Below, in pieces: positions 54,202-62,800 of a stretch of DNA of 64,000 nt. The notes under the pieces were generated by a model. It saw only the letters and a list, made by a program, of their open reading frames with translations, did no database searches and was not told the DNA's origin. Within the stretch, counting starts at the first letter, position 1, and every line of letters begins with the position of its first letter. The position numbers and the translations under genes were made by a program. Source of the DNA: Vulcanimicrobiota bacterium (lineage in GTDB: Bacteria; Vulcanimicrobiota; Xenobia; Xenobiales; JADMJV01); NCBI GenBank assembly GCA_019637395.1, contig JAHBVR010000015.1, forward strand, positions 186,001 to 250,000, given 5' to 3'.

Positions 54202-54342
54202 TTACCACGGGCTTTGCTCCAGCGTTGTGATCAGCATTTGGGCCGCCAGTACGACCGCAAATGCGATCAAGACCGACCAGGCTTCTCGCACGTCGTGATA
54301 CAGCTCCTTACCGCCAGGATAACACCGTGGCTCTTTCATCAT
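54202..54342 (-). CDS. 46-residue single-span membrane protein
   Basis: A short frame begins with two Met codons (MMKEPRCYPGGKELYHDVRE), then a hydrophobic segment (AWSVLIAFAVVLAAQMLI) and a short polar tail. It has an excellent GGGAGG ribosome-binding site 8 bases upstream of the ATG at 54342. It lies directly upstream of the peroxidase gene on the same strand, separated by 61 bp. Size and layout fit a small membrane-anchored accessory protein; no family recognised. Confidence 0.6.
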   Translation of the reverse strand: MMKEPRCYPGGKELYHDVREAWSVLIAFAVVLAAQMLITTLEQSPW

Positions 54343-54628
54343 CTTAGAAACCTCCCACCCTCCCTGCGCCGGCCAGACAAAGTTTCAGCCGACCATAAGA
54401 CAGACACAACATTTAGGCCAACCATAACAAATCCTGCAAAGAGTGAAAGAATTCTATGAATGAAGTTTCTGACCGTGGCACCATCCGCTGATCTGCCCCA
54501 TGAGGACACCGCCTTATCAACGCCGACTGGAGAGGCGGCTAATGCGAGCGCTATATTCCTCACCGGCAGGAAGATCCCAACCGTCAGTTGGAGAGGTTGC
54601 GGAGCATGACGACGGGAGAGTCCGGAGG

Positions 54629-55126
54629 TTACAGGGCACCCAGGTCGTCAAAGCGCAGCAACGGGTAATAGCGGACCTGATCGTAGCTGGAGGGGGTAAC
54701 GTCGATACAGGCCCGGTAGGAATGACAGGCCAGCGGGGGGGCGGTGGGGCCCTGACCGGGGGCGCGAACCTGGCCGCGAGAGGTGATGACCAGGACGCGC
54801 AGGTTGGGAAGGTCGTGGGAGCTGTCGAGCTGGACATCATAGGTGCCCACATACTGCGGCGGGGTGGAGAGGTCGTGGAGGTCCTCACTGTAGCTGTAGG
54901 TCGTCTGGAGCTGGCTGGGGTGAGGGGGAAAGTGGATGTCTCGTTGCAGTTTGGCCCGGGCGTCCTCGAGTCCGGCCCGGGCGACCCAGCGCGCCCGAGC
55001 GGCCAGGCTGGCCTGCATGGTGCTGTTGTACTGACCGACCCGGCTTCCCAAAAAGCCCATTCCCAAAAGCAGCACAATGCTGCACAGCAGCAAGGCGGTC
55101 ACCAGCATGAAGCCTTTTCTGAGCAT
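54629..55126 (-). CDS. PilX-like pilus/secretion assembly protein
   Basis: A 165-residue protein beginning MLRKGFMLVTALLLCSIVLLLGMGFL, a PilX_N-type membrane segment, followed by the amphipathic helix (MQASLAARARWVARAGLEDARAKL) typical of PilX/GspK N-termini. It is the last gene of the second pseudopilin operon and shares one base with the preceding stop. The counterpart in the first cluster is the larger gene at 8333. Confidence 0.78.
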   Translation of the reverse strand: MLRKGFMLVTALLLCSIVLLLGMGFLGSRVGQYNSTMQASLAARARWVARAGLEDARAKLQRDIHFPPHPSQLQTTYSYSEDLHDLSTPPQYVGTYDVQLDSSHDLPNLRVLVITSRGQVRAPGQGPTAPPLACHSYRACIDVTPSSYDQVRYYPLLRFDDLGAL

Positions 55127-55650
55127 CAGAACCTGGCCACCAGCGCCAGTCCCTTGATAACCACCTGCCGTTTTGTCTCTTCCTGAGTCAGTTTCACTTC
55201 CACCGTCAGCGGTCCGCTGCCTCCGACCTGCACCTGGAAAGCGCTCAGCCCTTCGGCCACCGGCTGCAGAGTGGGTGGCGAGCCGGCTTCGCGCAGCAGG
55301 GTCCCTTGCGACAGATAGTAGCGCACCCGGGTCAGGCTGGCCGGAGGCGTCCAGGGGGAAGCGGGCGGCGTGGTGGGTAGCCAGCCGGTCAGTTCCTGGC
55401 TCACTCGCGACAGTCGCAGCTCCACCCCGGTGCCCGGCGAGATGGAGCCCGGCACGGCCTGGCGCACCTCGTCCAGCACGTGCCGGAGTCCGACCTGAAG
55501 AGTGGTCAAGGTGTTGGCTTTGGAGGCGGATTGCTTCAAGACGGCCTCGAACTCATGGGCTAAATTTGCGAATAGACCCAGGAGAAGCATCACAAAGAAC
55601 AGGCTCAGCATGGCCTCCAACAGGGTGAACGCTCGCCGTGAAGTTTTCAT
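55126..55650 (-). CDS. Type IV prepilin-like protein
   Basis: A 174-residue protein with a prepilin signal: MKTSRRA followed by FTLLEAMLSLFFVMLLLG, with Glu at +5. The residue before the cleavage site is Ala rather than Gly, as also in the gene at 57982. A helical neck and a beta-rich C-terminus (LTVEVKLTQEETKRQVVIKG) follow. Start and stop overlap both neighbouring genes. Confidence 0.83.
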   Translation of the reverse strand: MKTSRRAFTLLEAMLSLFFVMLLLGLFANLAHEFEAVLKQSASKANTLTTLQVGLRHVLDEVRQAVPGSISPGTGVELRLSRVSQELTGWLPTTPPASPWTPPASLTRVRYYLSQGTLLREAGSPPTLQPVAEGLSAFQVQVGGSGPLTVEVKLTQEETKRQVVIKGLALVARF

Positions 55651-56444
55651 AGGAGGCGAATGGGACCGGTTTCTTGGTAAACGGTCTGGCCGTGGTAGCG
55701 GGCGGTCACGCGCACACTGACCTCTCCCCCGGTGCTGGTTCTGGTTCCGTCCGGCAGGTAGACCCAGTTAAAGAGCCTGGCGCTTTGACCGGAGCGGCTC
55801 TGCTCAAGAGTGCCGGCTCCGCTGATGGGAACCAGCTCCCACTCATACAAGAGATCCTCGAGGGGAGCTCCGTTGCGGTCGATGGCCCCGGCCTGCAGCG
55901 TGGTGCTGCCCAGATGGGGAACGGGATTGTCGGCGGGACCGGTGATGATCACGCCGGTGGGCAGATGGGGGGAAGGAGCCGGGCTGGGAAAGGTCAGAGC
56001 CGGGCGAGCGAAGAGAGTGCACAGGCGGAGCTGGCGGGTCCCCCCGGCCCATTTCACCTCGACCTGGACGGTGCAGGCCGAGTTTCTCAGCACACGCCGG
56101 TCCGAGGGGCGGCTGAGCTCGATTTGCGAACAGCCGGAATAGAGTTCGCGGGCCATCACCCGGGTGGTCAGGGTGAAGCCGGGCTGCTCGGCGGCCACGG
56201 GGGTTCCGTTGTAGATGGCCAGCGAGGCCAACTGGTCGTAATTGTAGACGTTGCCGTTCAGGCTCTCGCTCCAGGCGCGCATTCTTTCCAGCTGCTGCTC
56301 GGCCAGAAAAATCGCGGTTTCCTGCTCCAGGGAGCGCGACGTATAGCCGATGCCGGTGTGAAAGAGGCGAACCACGATCATGATGGCCCAGAGCAAGAGA
56401 AAGGTGGCGAAAACGGACTCCAGTAGAGACATCCCGCGTCTCAA
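55647..56444 (-). CDS. Type IV prepilin-like protein with TTG start
   Basis: From the TTG at 56444 the protein has 265 residues and starts M-RRG followed by MSLLESVFATFLLLWAIMIVV, a proper prepilin signal with Gly at -1 and Glu at +5. The open frame continues upstream, but that part lies in the preceding gene and would destroy the signal. The TTG overlaps the stop of the propeller gene (TTGA), and the stop overlaps the next ATG (ATGA). The large beta-rich C-terminal region (VIITGPADNPVPHLGSTTLQ) looks like an added Ig-like surface domain. Confidence 0.8.
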   Translation of the reverse strand: MRRGMSLLESVFATFLLLWAIMIVVRLFHTGIGYTSRSLEQETAIFLAEQQLERMRAWSESLNGNVYNYDQLASLAIYNGTPVAAEQPGFTLTTRVMARELYSGCSQIELSRPSDRRVLRNSACTVQVEVKWAGGTRQLRLCTLFARPALTFPSPAPSPHLPTGVIITGPADNPVPHLGSTTLQAGAIDRNGAPLEDLLYEWELVPISGAGTLEQSRSGQSARLFNWVYLPDGTRTSTGGEVSVRVTARYHGQTVYQETGPIRLL

Positions 56445-57985
56445 GGCAGGACCTTGGTGACCTTGCTCACGCCCACCATCCAGATATTGGCGTTGGTGGG
56501 AGTGCCGAAGTCGTCGACGCGGGGAGCCGGCGGCAAAGGCAGGGCTCCGGCGGCCAGATCGCAGTCGACCTGAATGCCGGCCGCGGGCACGGTGGCGGGG
56601 GGCGTGGGAATGGCGAAAGAGCGCATATGGGCGCTTTTCCAAAGATAGATCCGGCCGGGGTCGAGAGGGTCCACCGCGACCTGCTGGCGCACGGCCTGCC
56701 CACCGGTGCTGGTGAGCTGGACCGGAGCGGCGGCCGGCGGATGAACTCGGTAGCTATAAACTTCGCCGCCCAGGCCGCCCCCGTCAGTGAAGTAGATGGT
56801 GTTGCTGTCGGGCGACCAGCAATTGAAGCGGCAGGGAATTCCCGTGTCAAAAATATCCGTCGTTCCCGCAGTCGTGGTGGTATTGGCCACACACAGGTGA
56901 GGATTGGTGTTGACATGATTTCCGTAGGCCGAGAAAGCGATCTGATTTCCATTCGGGGAAAAGGACATCATATAGCCGTTCAAATGCGTGTTGGGGTCAG
57001 AATTGAGATGCGCCCCGTTTTGATACTGCGCATCCGTCCAATCGTCGCTGTGAGGGGTATTGAAGGTGCCCGAGCCGGTGTCGCTGAGCAGCCGGCGCGC
57101 GCCCGTGCCATCCGTGTTGCTCAGCCAGTATTCGTGCAGGGAACCGGTCCAGACCACATAGCCGACTTTGTCGCCGTGCAGGGAAAGAGTGGCTCCGGCC
57201 ACGCATCCTCCGGCCGGCACAGGCACGCTGGCATTGTACAGCAGCTCCCCGCTTTGGGTCGAATAGACCTGGAAGGTGTTGCGGGGAAGACCGCCAGCGG
57301 TGACCGAAAGCAGCCCGTCCCCGGAAGATTTCTGGTTGCCGTAGGGAGCGGTGATGAAAGTCGGTCCCGACCCATCGGAATTGCAGTTGACCAGTTGATG
57401 CTGGCCGTACTGGTTGTCATAAAAGGCAAAAAACTTCGTATCGGTCTGGGTCTTTACGCGCACCAGATCAGGGTAGGCAAGCACCGTCCCGCTGGCGTCG
57501 GTAAAGTCACAGTAGAAGCGAAACTGATCATTGGGTTTGGATTCGGGCGGGCATTGCCAGTCCCAGGCGGCCGACCAGCACTGGTTGGCCTCGTCCCAGT
57601 TCATGCGCTCCGGCCGCGGCGGTTTGGAGAAAACCCCGGGACCGCAACTGCCCCGCAGGCAGTCGCTGTGCCACTGCACATAAACATCGGCTCCGCTGGT
57701 GTCGGTGACGTTGAGCGCCACGGTCATGCGCTGGCCGGGCACCAGTGTCAGGTGAAACGGCGCGGGCGGCGGGGCCCCTTCAGGAGCCAGGAACAGTCCA
57801 TTTTTCCCCGTGCTCGGGGCCGCCAGGGCGGCGGGCGGCACCGCCAGGGTCAAGCTGGAAGAAGAGACGGTGGCGGGATAGCGGGGCGGCACGGGCGCCC
57901 TTCCCAGAGAGGCGGCCGGAATCGGCATGGTTCCCTTCAGCAGGTTGACGCCGCCGGAAACCAGGCCGGGCAGGCCGGCCTTCAC
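56441..57985 (-). CDS. Beta-propeller (TolB/PD40-like) protein inside the pseudopilin operon
   Basis: From the GTG at 57985 the protein has 514 residues. The first 120 are Pro/Ala-rich with no classical signal peptide. Residues ~130-210 include a Trp/Cys-rich domain (YVQWHSDCLRGSCGPGVF, then WDWQCPPE). The C-terminal half has PD40-type blades (MMSFSPNGNQIAFSAYGN, FNCWSPDSNTIYFTDGGG, VDPLDPGRIYLWKS), indicating a beta-propeller. The GTG overlaps the upstream prepilin stop and the end overlaps the TTG of the next, so expression is coupled to the pilins. It may be a pilus-linked adhesin or sensor; export is unclear. Confidence 0.7.
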   Translation of the reverse strand: MKAGLPGLVSGGVNLLKGTMPIPAASLGRAPVPPRYPATVSSSSLTLAVPPAALAAPSTGKNGLFLAPEGAPPPAPFHLTLVPGQRMTVALNVTDTSGADVYVQWHSDCLRGSCGPGVFSKPPRPERMNWDEANQCWSAAWDWQCPPESKPNDQFRFYCDFTDASGTVLAYPDLVRVKTQTDTKFFAFYDNQYGQHQLVNCNSDGSGPTFITAPYGNQKSSGDGLLSVTAGGLPRNTFQVYSTQSGELLYNASVPVPAGGCVAGATLSLHGDKVGYVVWTGSLHEYWLSNTDGTGARRLLSDTGSGTFNTPHSDDWTDAQYQNGAHLNSDPNTHLNGYMMSFSPNGNQIAFSAYGNHVNTNPHLCVANTTTTAGTTDIFDTGIPCRFNCWSPDSNTIYFTDGGGLGGEVYSYRVHPPAAAPVQLTSTGGQAVRQQVAVDPLDPGRIYLWKSAHMRSFAIPTPPATVPAAGIQVDCDLAAGALPLPPAPRVDDFGTPTNANIWMVGVSKVTKVLP

Positions 57986-58644
57986 GGAGATCTGACCGTT
58001 GGAGGCGACGTGTAGGGATTGCCGACCGTGGTGAGCGACCAGCAAGCCAGGCCGGGCCGGCTCCCGGTGGCCGCCGCGGGGGTGGCGGCCGGAGTGGCCG
58101 TCGCTCCGGAGGCGGCCACCAGTTGATAGCACCCCTGCAGGTAGGGAAGTCCGTTGCTGACCACGCCGCCTTCCGGGGTAAAGACCAGGGCGAAATCTTT
58201 GCTCATGTCGTAGGCCGGGGAGTTGGGATTGCGCAACCAGCGGTTCGCGTCGAAAGCACTGTTACGCTGGCCGTTCACCCTGGGATAGGTGGAAAAACCG
58301 CTGCCCGCCGGCCAGGTTCCTTGGAAAATCAAGGCCTGGGGAAAATCTCCCGAGAAGTCGACCACGCGCGTCACCCGGGCCATGGAGAGCCCGCTGGCCA
58401 GGTAGAATTTCTGAGCCAGGGGGGTGGTCAGGGAATTGGTGGGCAGGCAAACCGCCACGGGAGTCTGGGTGGCGATGGCCGTCTCGCGAGCGCGGCGCAA
58501 CTCCTCGGCCATCACCATGGCCAGAGCGCGGGAGCTGCTCGAATCCCGGGCGCCGCGCAGTTGCAAAGCGCCCAGCCCCACCATCAGGGAGGCGAGGGCC
58601 AGCGCCACCAGGATCTCCAGAAGCGAAAACGCCCGAGATTTCAT
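57982..58644 (-). CDS. GspH/FimT-type prepilin-like protein
   Basis: A 220-residue protein beginning MKSRA followed by FSLLEILVALALASLMVGLGA, with Glu at +5 and Ala at -1. The following region (MAEELRRARETAIATQTPVAVCLP) is the GspH/FimT pattern of a minor pilin that primes assembly. It is the first gene of the minus-strand operon 58644-54629, in which all five genes overlap. It diverges from the GspF/PilC gene at 58735 with a 90-bp gap. Confidence 0.87.
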   Translation of the reverse strand: MKSRAFSLLEILVALALASLMVGLGALQLRGARDSSSSRALAMVMAEELRRARETAIATQTPVAVCLPTNSLTTPLAQKFYLASGLSMARVTRVVDFSGDFPQALIFQGTWPAGSGFSTYPRVNGQRNSAFDANRWLRNPNSPAYDMSKDFALVFTPEGGVVSNGLPYLQGCYQLVAASGATATPAATPAAATGSRPGLACWSLTTVGNPYTSPPTVRSP

Positions 58645-58734
58645 CTGCCCTCCTCAGTAGACGTTTCAAGGCTCGGCCGGCCACTTCCTGGGCCGCCGGG
58701 GGGAGCCCGATTTCGCAGGCTCGAAGCCGCTCCC

Positions 58735-59925
58735 ATGAGCTGGAAGCGCCTGGCCTGGCTGGCTGCCGGCCTGTGTGGGCTGATGCTGGCGGTGCACTTT
58801 CTGGGGGCCCCGAAGGCTCTCTTCCTCTGTCTTTTCGCCGCTTTCCTTTATGCCGGCGAGCGGCCCCGATGGAGTTGGAGGTCCGCGCCGGATCAGGCCC
58901 ACCTGGCCGAGAATCTGCGCCAGCTCGCCTTCATGACCAGACTGGGCGTCCCGCTGCTGCGCGCTCTGGAAGTTCAGGCCCGGCACGCCGAGCAGCCGGA
59001 GCTGCGGCGCATCTGGTCCCAGCTGGGCGCCGCCGTGGCCGGCGGCAGGACGCTCTCGGCGGCTATGTCCGCCCGGGGAGACTTATTTCCCCGTTCCCTG
59101 ATCGGCATGATAGCAGCCGGAGAACTGACTGGAGCGCTGGTGCAGAACCTGGACAAAGTGGCGGAGATGTTGGCGCGCGAGGCGAAGCTGAAGAAGAAGG
59201 TCGTGGCCAGTCTGACCTATCCGGCTCTTGTGCTCGGCCTGATCCTGGTGCTGTCGCTCTTTACTTTGCTGGTGATCTTTCCCGGTTTCGCCGAATCCTT
59301 TCGCCACATGAATGTGCCCTTGCCGCTGCTGACCCGGCTTTTGATGCTGGCCACCAGTTGGGTCACCAGCCCCACGGCCTGGTTGCTGGCGGTGGGGCTG
59401 GCCAAAATCGGCTACATGCAATTTCGCCAGGGGTATGCCAGCCCCGGTTCCCGGCGCGCGGCCTGTTCCTGGCTGCTGAAATTGCCTGTTTTTGGACCCA
59501 TTTTGCGTTATTCCAGTCTGACCCGGTACTGCTGGGCTTTCGAAGGCGTGCTCTGTGCCGGCGTGCCGCTGCTCAAAGGAGTGCGGCTGGCGGCGGTGGC
59601 CAGCGGCAATCCCCTGATCGAAGAAGACAAAACCCACCTGATCGAAGCTCTGGAGCGGGGCGAATCGTTAGGTGAGTATTTCTGGGACTACCGCGATCTC
59701 TACCATCCCATGATTGCGTCCATGGTTTCGGTCGGCCAAGAATCCCGCCGGCTGGACCGTATCTTTGGGCACCTGGCCGGTTGGTTCCAGACCAGTCTGG
59801 AAGCGCACCTGGAAGCGATGTCGGCCCTGATCGAACCGGTCTTGCTGCTGCTCGTCGGGGTGGTGACCGGAACCACGCTGATAGCCATCTTCCTACCACT
59901 CTACGGCACTCTCGACCACTTCTAG
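58735..59925 (+). CDS. GspF/PilC-family inner-membrane platform protein
   Basis: From the ATG at 58735 the protein has 396 residues. An extra N-terminal hydrophobic hairpin (~8-40) precedes the first T2SSF domain (LAFMTRLGVPLLRALEVQ, MIAAGELTGALVQNL), a membrane pair (~162-190 and ~215-235), and the second T2SSF domain (WAFEGVLCAGVPLLKGVRLAA, SMVSVGQESRRL) ending with a membrane segment. It should form the platform for the pseudopilins encoded divergently. The frame is open back to 58123, but that part is antisense to the prepilin gene. Its 3' end overlaps the flavoprotein gene by 4 bp. Confidence 0.9.
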   Translation: MSWKRLAWLAAGLCGLMLAVHFLGAPKALFLCLFAAFLYAGERPRWSWRSAPDQAHLAENLRQLAFMTRLGVPLLRALEVQARHAEQPELRRIWSQLGAAVAGGRTLSAAMSARGDLFPRSLIGMIAAGELTGALVQNLDKVAEMLAREAKLKKKVVASLTYPALVLGLILVLSLFTLLVIFPGFAESFRHMNVPLPLLTRLLMLATSWVTSPTAWLLAVGLAKIGYMQFRQGYASPGSRRAACSWLLKLPVFGPILRYSSLTRYCWAFEGVLCAGVPLLKGVRLAAVASGNPLIEEDKTHLIEALERGESLGEYFWDYRDLYHPMIASMVSVGQESRRLDRIFGHLAGWFQTSLEAHLEAMSALIEPVLLLLVGVVTGTTLIAIFLPLYGTLDHF

Positions 59926-61277
59926 AGCCGTTGGAAAGACAGCGGATGTTGCAAAATTCCTTGCGGGTCGAAGCGCTCTTTGAGTGCCACCAGACGCGGC
60001 CAGTCCTCACCAAAATAGGCGGTTTTCCAATCGCTGCGGCCAAGTTCACAGTAGTTTTGATAGGCGCGGCCCGAGTAGTGGCCGGCCAGCTCGGCGCGAT
60101 AGCGCTTCAACCAGTCGTGGTTCACGCCCGGCGGCTGGTTGCGGTTGCGATAGCAGATGGCCTGCACGCAAGCCAGCGAAGCCCGATGAACAAAGGCTCC
60201 GTCGCCGCTGCCGAGGTTCCCTCCGTAAGCGTCAAAGGTCACCTGCGGGCTGCACGGGGCGGTCGTCACCAGCAGCTTCAAGAGCTTGCCCTGAGCCGCC
60301 GGGGCCAGCGGCCGGGACAGGAAGTCGGAGGTAGCCGCGAAAGCGGGGCTGCGGTTCTGGCTACGCCCGGCCAGGAACTGCATGGCATCCAGGTAGGGGC
60401 AGCTCCTGTCCCATTCTTGAAGGGCTCCCGGGGGTCCCCAACGCAAACTCTTCCACTCCGGCCCATCGCCCAGGAAAAGGCCCCCGACGCTGACCTGGGG
60501 CTCCCGGCCTCCGACGAGCGACAGATAGGAGGTGATGCGGGCGTCGGCGCGCGGAGCCCACTCCAGCCACCTTTCCAGCACGGCTTGCGCCTGGGCCCAA
60601 GGCCAGTAGCGACGAAAGAGCACGACCGGGCGCAGCGCTTCAGGACGCAGCCGCCAGCGTGTGACCACTCCAAACTGGCCGAAGCCGGATCCTTTGAGAG
60701 CCCACAGCAGAGAGTCCTGGGTGGTCGCCTGCACCAGACCCAGAGCCGGTGTCACCAGGGTGGCGTCCAGGACGCGGTCGCACCCTAATCCCAGGGCCCG
60801 CGAAACCAGGCCATAGCCGCCTCCCAGCAGGTAACCGCTGAGCCCCACTCCGGGGCAGGTGCCCAGAGGCAGCATCCGTTGCCGCTCGGCCAGAGCCGAC
60901 ATCAGAGGCCCGAGCTTCCAACCCGCTCCGAGGTTGAGCTGCTCATCGAGCTGGAGATCCACCAGACGGGAGACGTCCAGCACCAGGCCGGTTCCGCCCG
61001 AAAGACCCACGTAGCTGTGGCCGCCGCAGCGGACAGCCACGCTCTTACCGTTCTGGGCCGCCCAGCTGAGGCAGGCGGCCACCTCCTCTTCGTCCAGGGG
61101 AAAGGCGAAAGCTTCCGGCCTCCACTGCACTTCCGGGTTGAACCACTGGCAGAGAGTTTCGTATTCGGGCGAGTCGGGGCTGACGAGAGGGCCGCGAATT
61201 TTCAGAGCCTGGCTGGCCCGGGCTCGCCCCAACAAGGCCCATCCCGCCCCCGCCAGTAAGAAATCCCTTCGCCTCAC
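59922..61277 (-). CDS. Tat-exported FAD-linked oxidoreductase (berberine-bridge-enzyme type)
   Basis: A 451-residue protein with a twin-arginine signal (MRRRDFLLAGAGWALLG). The FAD-binding PCMH domain includes AVRCGGHSYVGLSGG with His87 and LGTCPGVGLSGYLLGGGYG with Cys141, the two residues that attach FAD bicovalently in this family. The C-terminal BBE segment is present (YQNYCELGRSDWKTAYFGEDWPRLVALKERFDP). It probably oxidises an alcohol, sugar or amine in the periplasm and passes electrons to oxygen. Substrate unknown. It is convergent with the GspF/PilC gene. Confidence 0.92.
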   Translation of the reverse strand: MRRRDFLLAGAGWALLGRARASQALKIRGPLVSPDSPEYETLCQWFNPEVQWRPEAFAFPLDEEEVAACLSWAAQNGKSVAVRCGGHSYVGLSGGTGLVLDVSRLVDLQLDEQLNLGAGWKLGPLMSALAERQRMLPLGTCPGVGLSGYLLGGGYGLVSRALGLGCDRVLDATLVTPALGLVQATTQDSLLWALKGSGFGQFGVVTRWRLRPEALRPVVLFRRYWPWAQAQAVLERWLEWAPRADARITSYLSLVGGREPQVSVGGLFLGDGPEWKSLRWGPPGALQEWDRSCPYLDAMQFLAGRSQNRSPAFAATSDFLSRPLAPAAQGKLLKLLVTTAPCSPQVTFDAYGGNLGSGDGAFVHRASLACVQAICYRNRNQPPGVNHDWLKRYRAELAGHYSGRAYQNYCELGRSDWKTAYFGEDWPRLVALKERFDPQGILQHPLSFQRL

Positions 61278-61292
61278 GCCGGGAGGCTTCGA

Positions 61293-62738
61293 TCATGCCT
61301 CGAAATAGGCCTCCCACCAGGCTCCCCGGGCATCCCGGGCGCTCACGTGCACGGTCATGCCCGGCGTGTGCGGCGCCGCCCAGACAACCTTACCTTCCCC
61401 ATCCGTCCGCCCCAAAAAGGTCCAGGTGGGCGCGCTGCCGGCGGCGCACTCCGGCTCGCGGCCGGCCGGCCCTGCCGGTGGCTCGGCCGGCAGCACCTGG
61501 AAAGGCGGTTCGAACCACCAACCCTGCTGGCGCTCGGCCCAGGGGGTCGAGACGATCCGGCCTAAAACGGTAGTATTTGGCAGGGCCTCAGCCTGATCGT
61601 CGGTCAGCCGCAGGGTCAGCCTCTCGCTCCACTCCCGGGTAAAACGGATTCCCGGGCGCAGCAGCACTCCCAGCCGAGCCTGCAGCCGCCGACCCGGAGC
61701 CAGCAAATGCAAGCTCAAGCTGAGTCTTTCCCAGCGGGAGTCCGTCGGAATCTGGGCCCGCAGGCCGTTGAGTCCTTCGCTAAGCGATACGATTCCCCAG
61801 GAAATCAGCCGGGAGCCCTCGCTCCAACATAAGAAGCCGACTCCCCAGGGACTGCCGTTGAGAGCGATGCGCAGCACCGCTTCCTCCCCGGGACGGAAAG
61901 GGCCTGGAGGATCCAGGTCCATCCCCAGTGCCGGGTCTTCCGAACCTCCCCTCAGATCGGCCCGCTCGATGTCTTTCACGGGCTGCCCGAAACGCGACAG
62001 GGTGACCTGGTCGAAAGCGTCCAGAGTGCGGCAAAAGCGCCGTCCCACCCGGCCGCCTTCGGGCAGGTGCAACCAGCGGTGGTAGAGCCGGGTTTCGCCC
62101 ACCGTGCCGGACACTTCGAAGATGCCGGCCGCCTTGGAGTTACATTGCACGCTCAGCCGGCCCTGGGCGTCGAAGGTCTCGCGCACCTGGGCGCGAGCCG
62201 GCTCGGCAGCCACAAACTCGAAATCGTCATAGGCGCCATTCAGCGACGAATCGATGGGCAGACGTTGGAGTTGAAGTTCCGCCGACTGACCCGCCAGGGC
62301 GGGAGCGTGTATGCGCAGGGTCGGCCCGTCGTGGCGGAAATCGGCTCGGGCGGCGGTTACCAGCAGAGGCACCTCTCGAGAGCTGGCCGCGCTGGCCAGC
62401 TTCAGTCGAGCCGGCCGGGTGGGAGCGGCAAAGCGTAGCAGGAAAGCGCCCTCGGGCGTGAGGTCCACCCGGCCTTGCTGGCCCAGCAACTCGCAGGTAA
62501 GAAAGCGCTGCGCCGGCGGTGGATGGACCCAGCCGCATACGGTGACTTGCTGCCCGACCAGATAGGCCGGCCGGTCGCGCCAGACCGCCCAGGCGGTCGG
62601 CTCGTCTTCTTCTCTGGTGAAAACCTGGTCACGCCATTGACCATCCACGACCTCCAGGTCGACCCGTAGATTGTAGGACTGTAGGCTGAGTCGCGGCAAT
62701 GTCTCCGGCGGCTCTCCTGAACCCCGCTCGGAAAACAT
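61293..62738 (-). CDS. Partial alpha-2-macroglobulin-like protein (MG/bait-region-type domains)
   Basis: A 481-residue beta-rich protein. The N-terminal part has WAVWRDRPAYLVGQQVTVCGWV, like the MG2 motif 'DRPxYxPGQxVxxxG'. The middle has PPGPFRPGEEAVLRIALNGSP and EGSRLISWGIVSLSEGLNGL, like the bait-region domain of bacterial A2M, and the end has LTLRLTDDQAEALPNTTVLG followed by a closing Ig-like unit (GRTDGEGKVVWAAPHTPG). Bacterial A2M proteins have about 1500 residues with a thioester domain, which is absent here, and no signal peptide is visible. It may be a truncated descendant or a stand-alone relative. It is 15 bp upstream of the flavoprotein gene on the same strand. Confidence 0.6.
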   Translation of the reverse strand: MFSERGSGEPPETLPRLSLQSYNLRVDLEVVDGQWRDQVFTREEDEPTAWAVWRDRPAYLVGQQVTVCGWVHPPPAQRFLTCELLGQQGRVDLTPEGAFLLRFAAPTRPARLKLASAASSREVPLLVTAARADFRHDGPTLRIHAPALAGQSAELQLQRLPIDSSLNGAYDDFEFVAAEPARAQVRETFDAQGRLSVQCNSKAAGIFEVSGTVGETRLYHRWLHLPEGGRVGRRFCRTLDAFDQVTLSRFGQPVKDIERADLRGGSEDPALGMDLDPPGPFRPGEEAVLRIALNGSPWGVGFLCWSEGSRLISWGIVSLSEGLNGLRAQIPTDSRWERLSLSLHLLAPGRRLQARLGVLLRPGIRFTREWSERLTLRLTDDQAEALPNTTVLGRIVSTPWAERQQGWWFEPPFQVLPAEPPAGPAGREPECAAGSAPTWTFLGRTDGEGKVVWAAPHTPGMTVHVSARDARGAWWEAYFEA

Positions 62739-62800
62739 CTATTTGGCTTCGAATGCGCCGGCCGCAAGGCCTGCTCATGGGCCCTCCCGAAGCAGGTGGG

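Noticed and set aside
56627-58015. 462-codon plus-strand frame antisense to the propeller gene
   Set aside because: Shadow in GC-rich coding DNA; the minus-strand genes overlap in a consistent operon.
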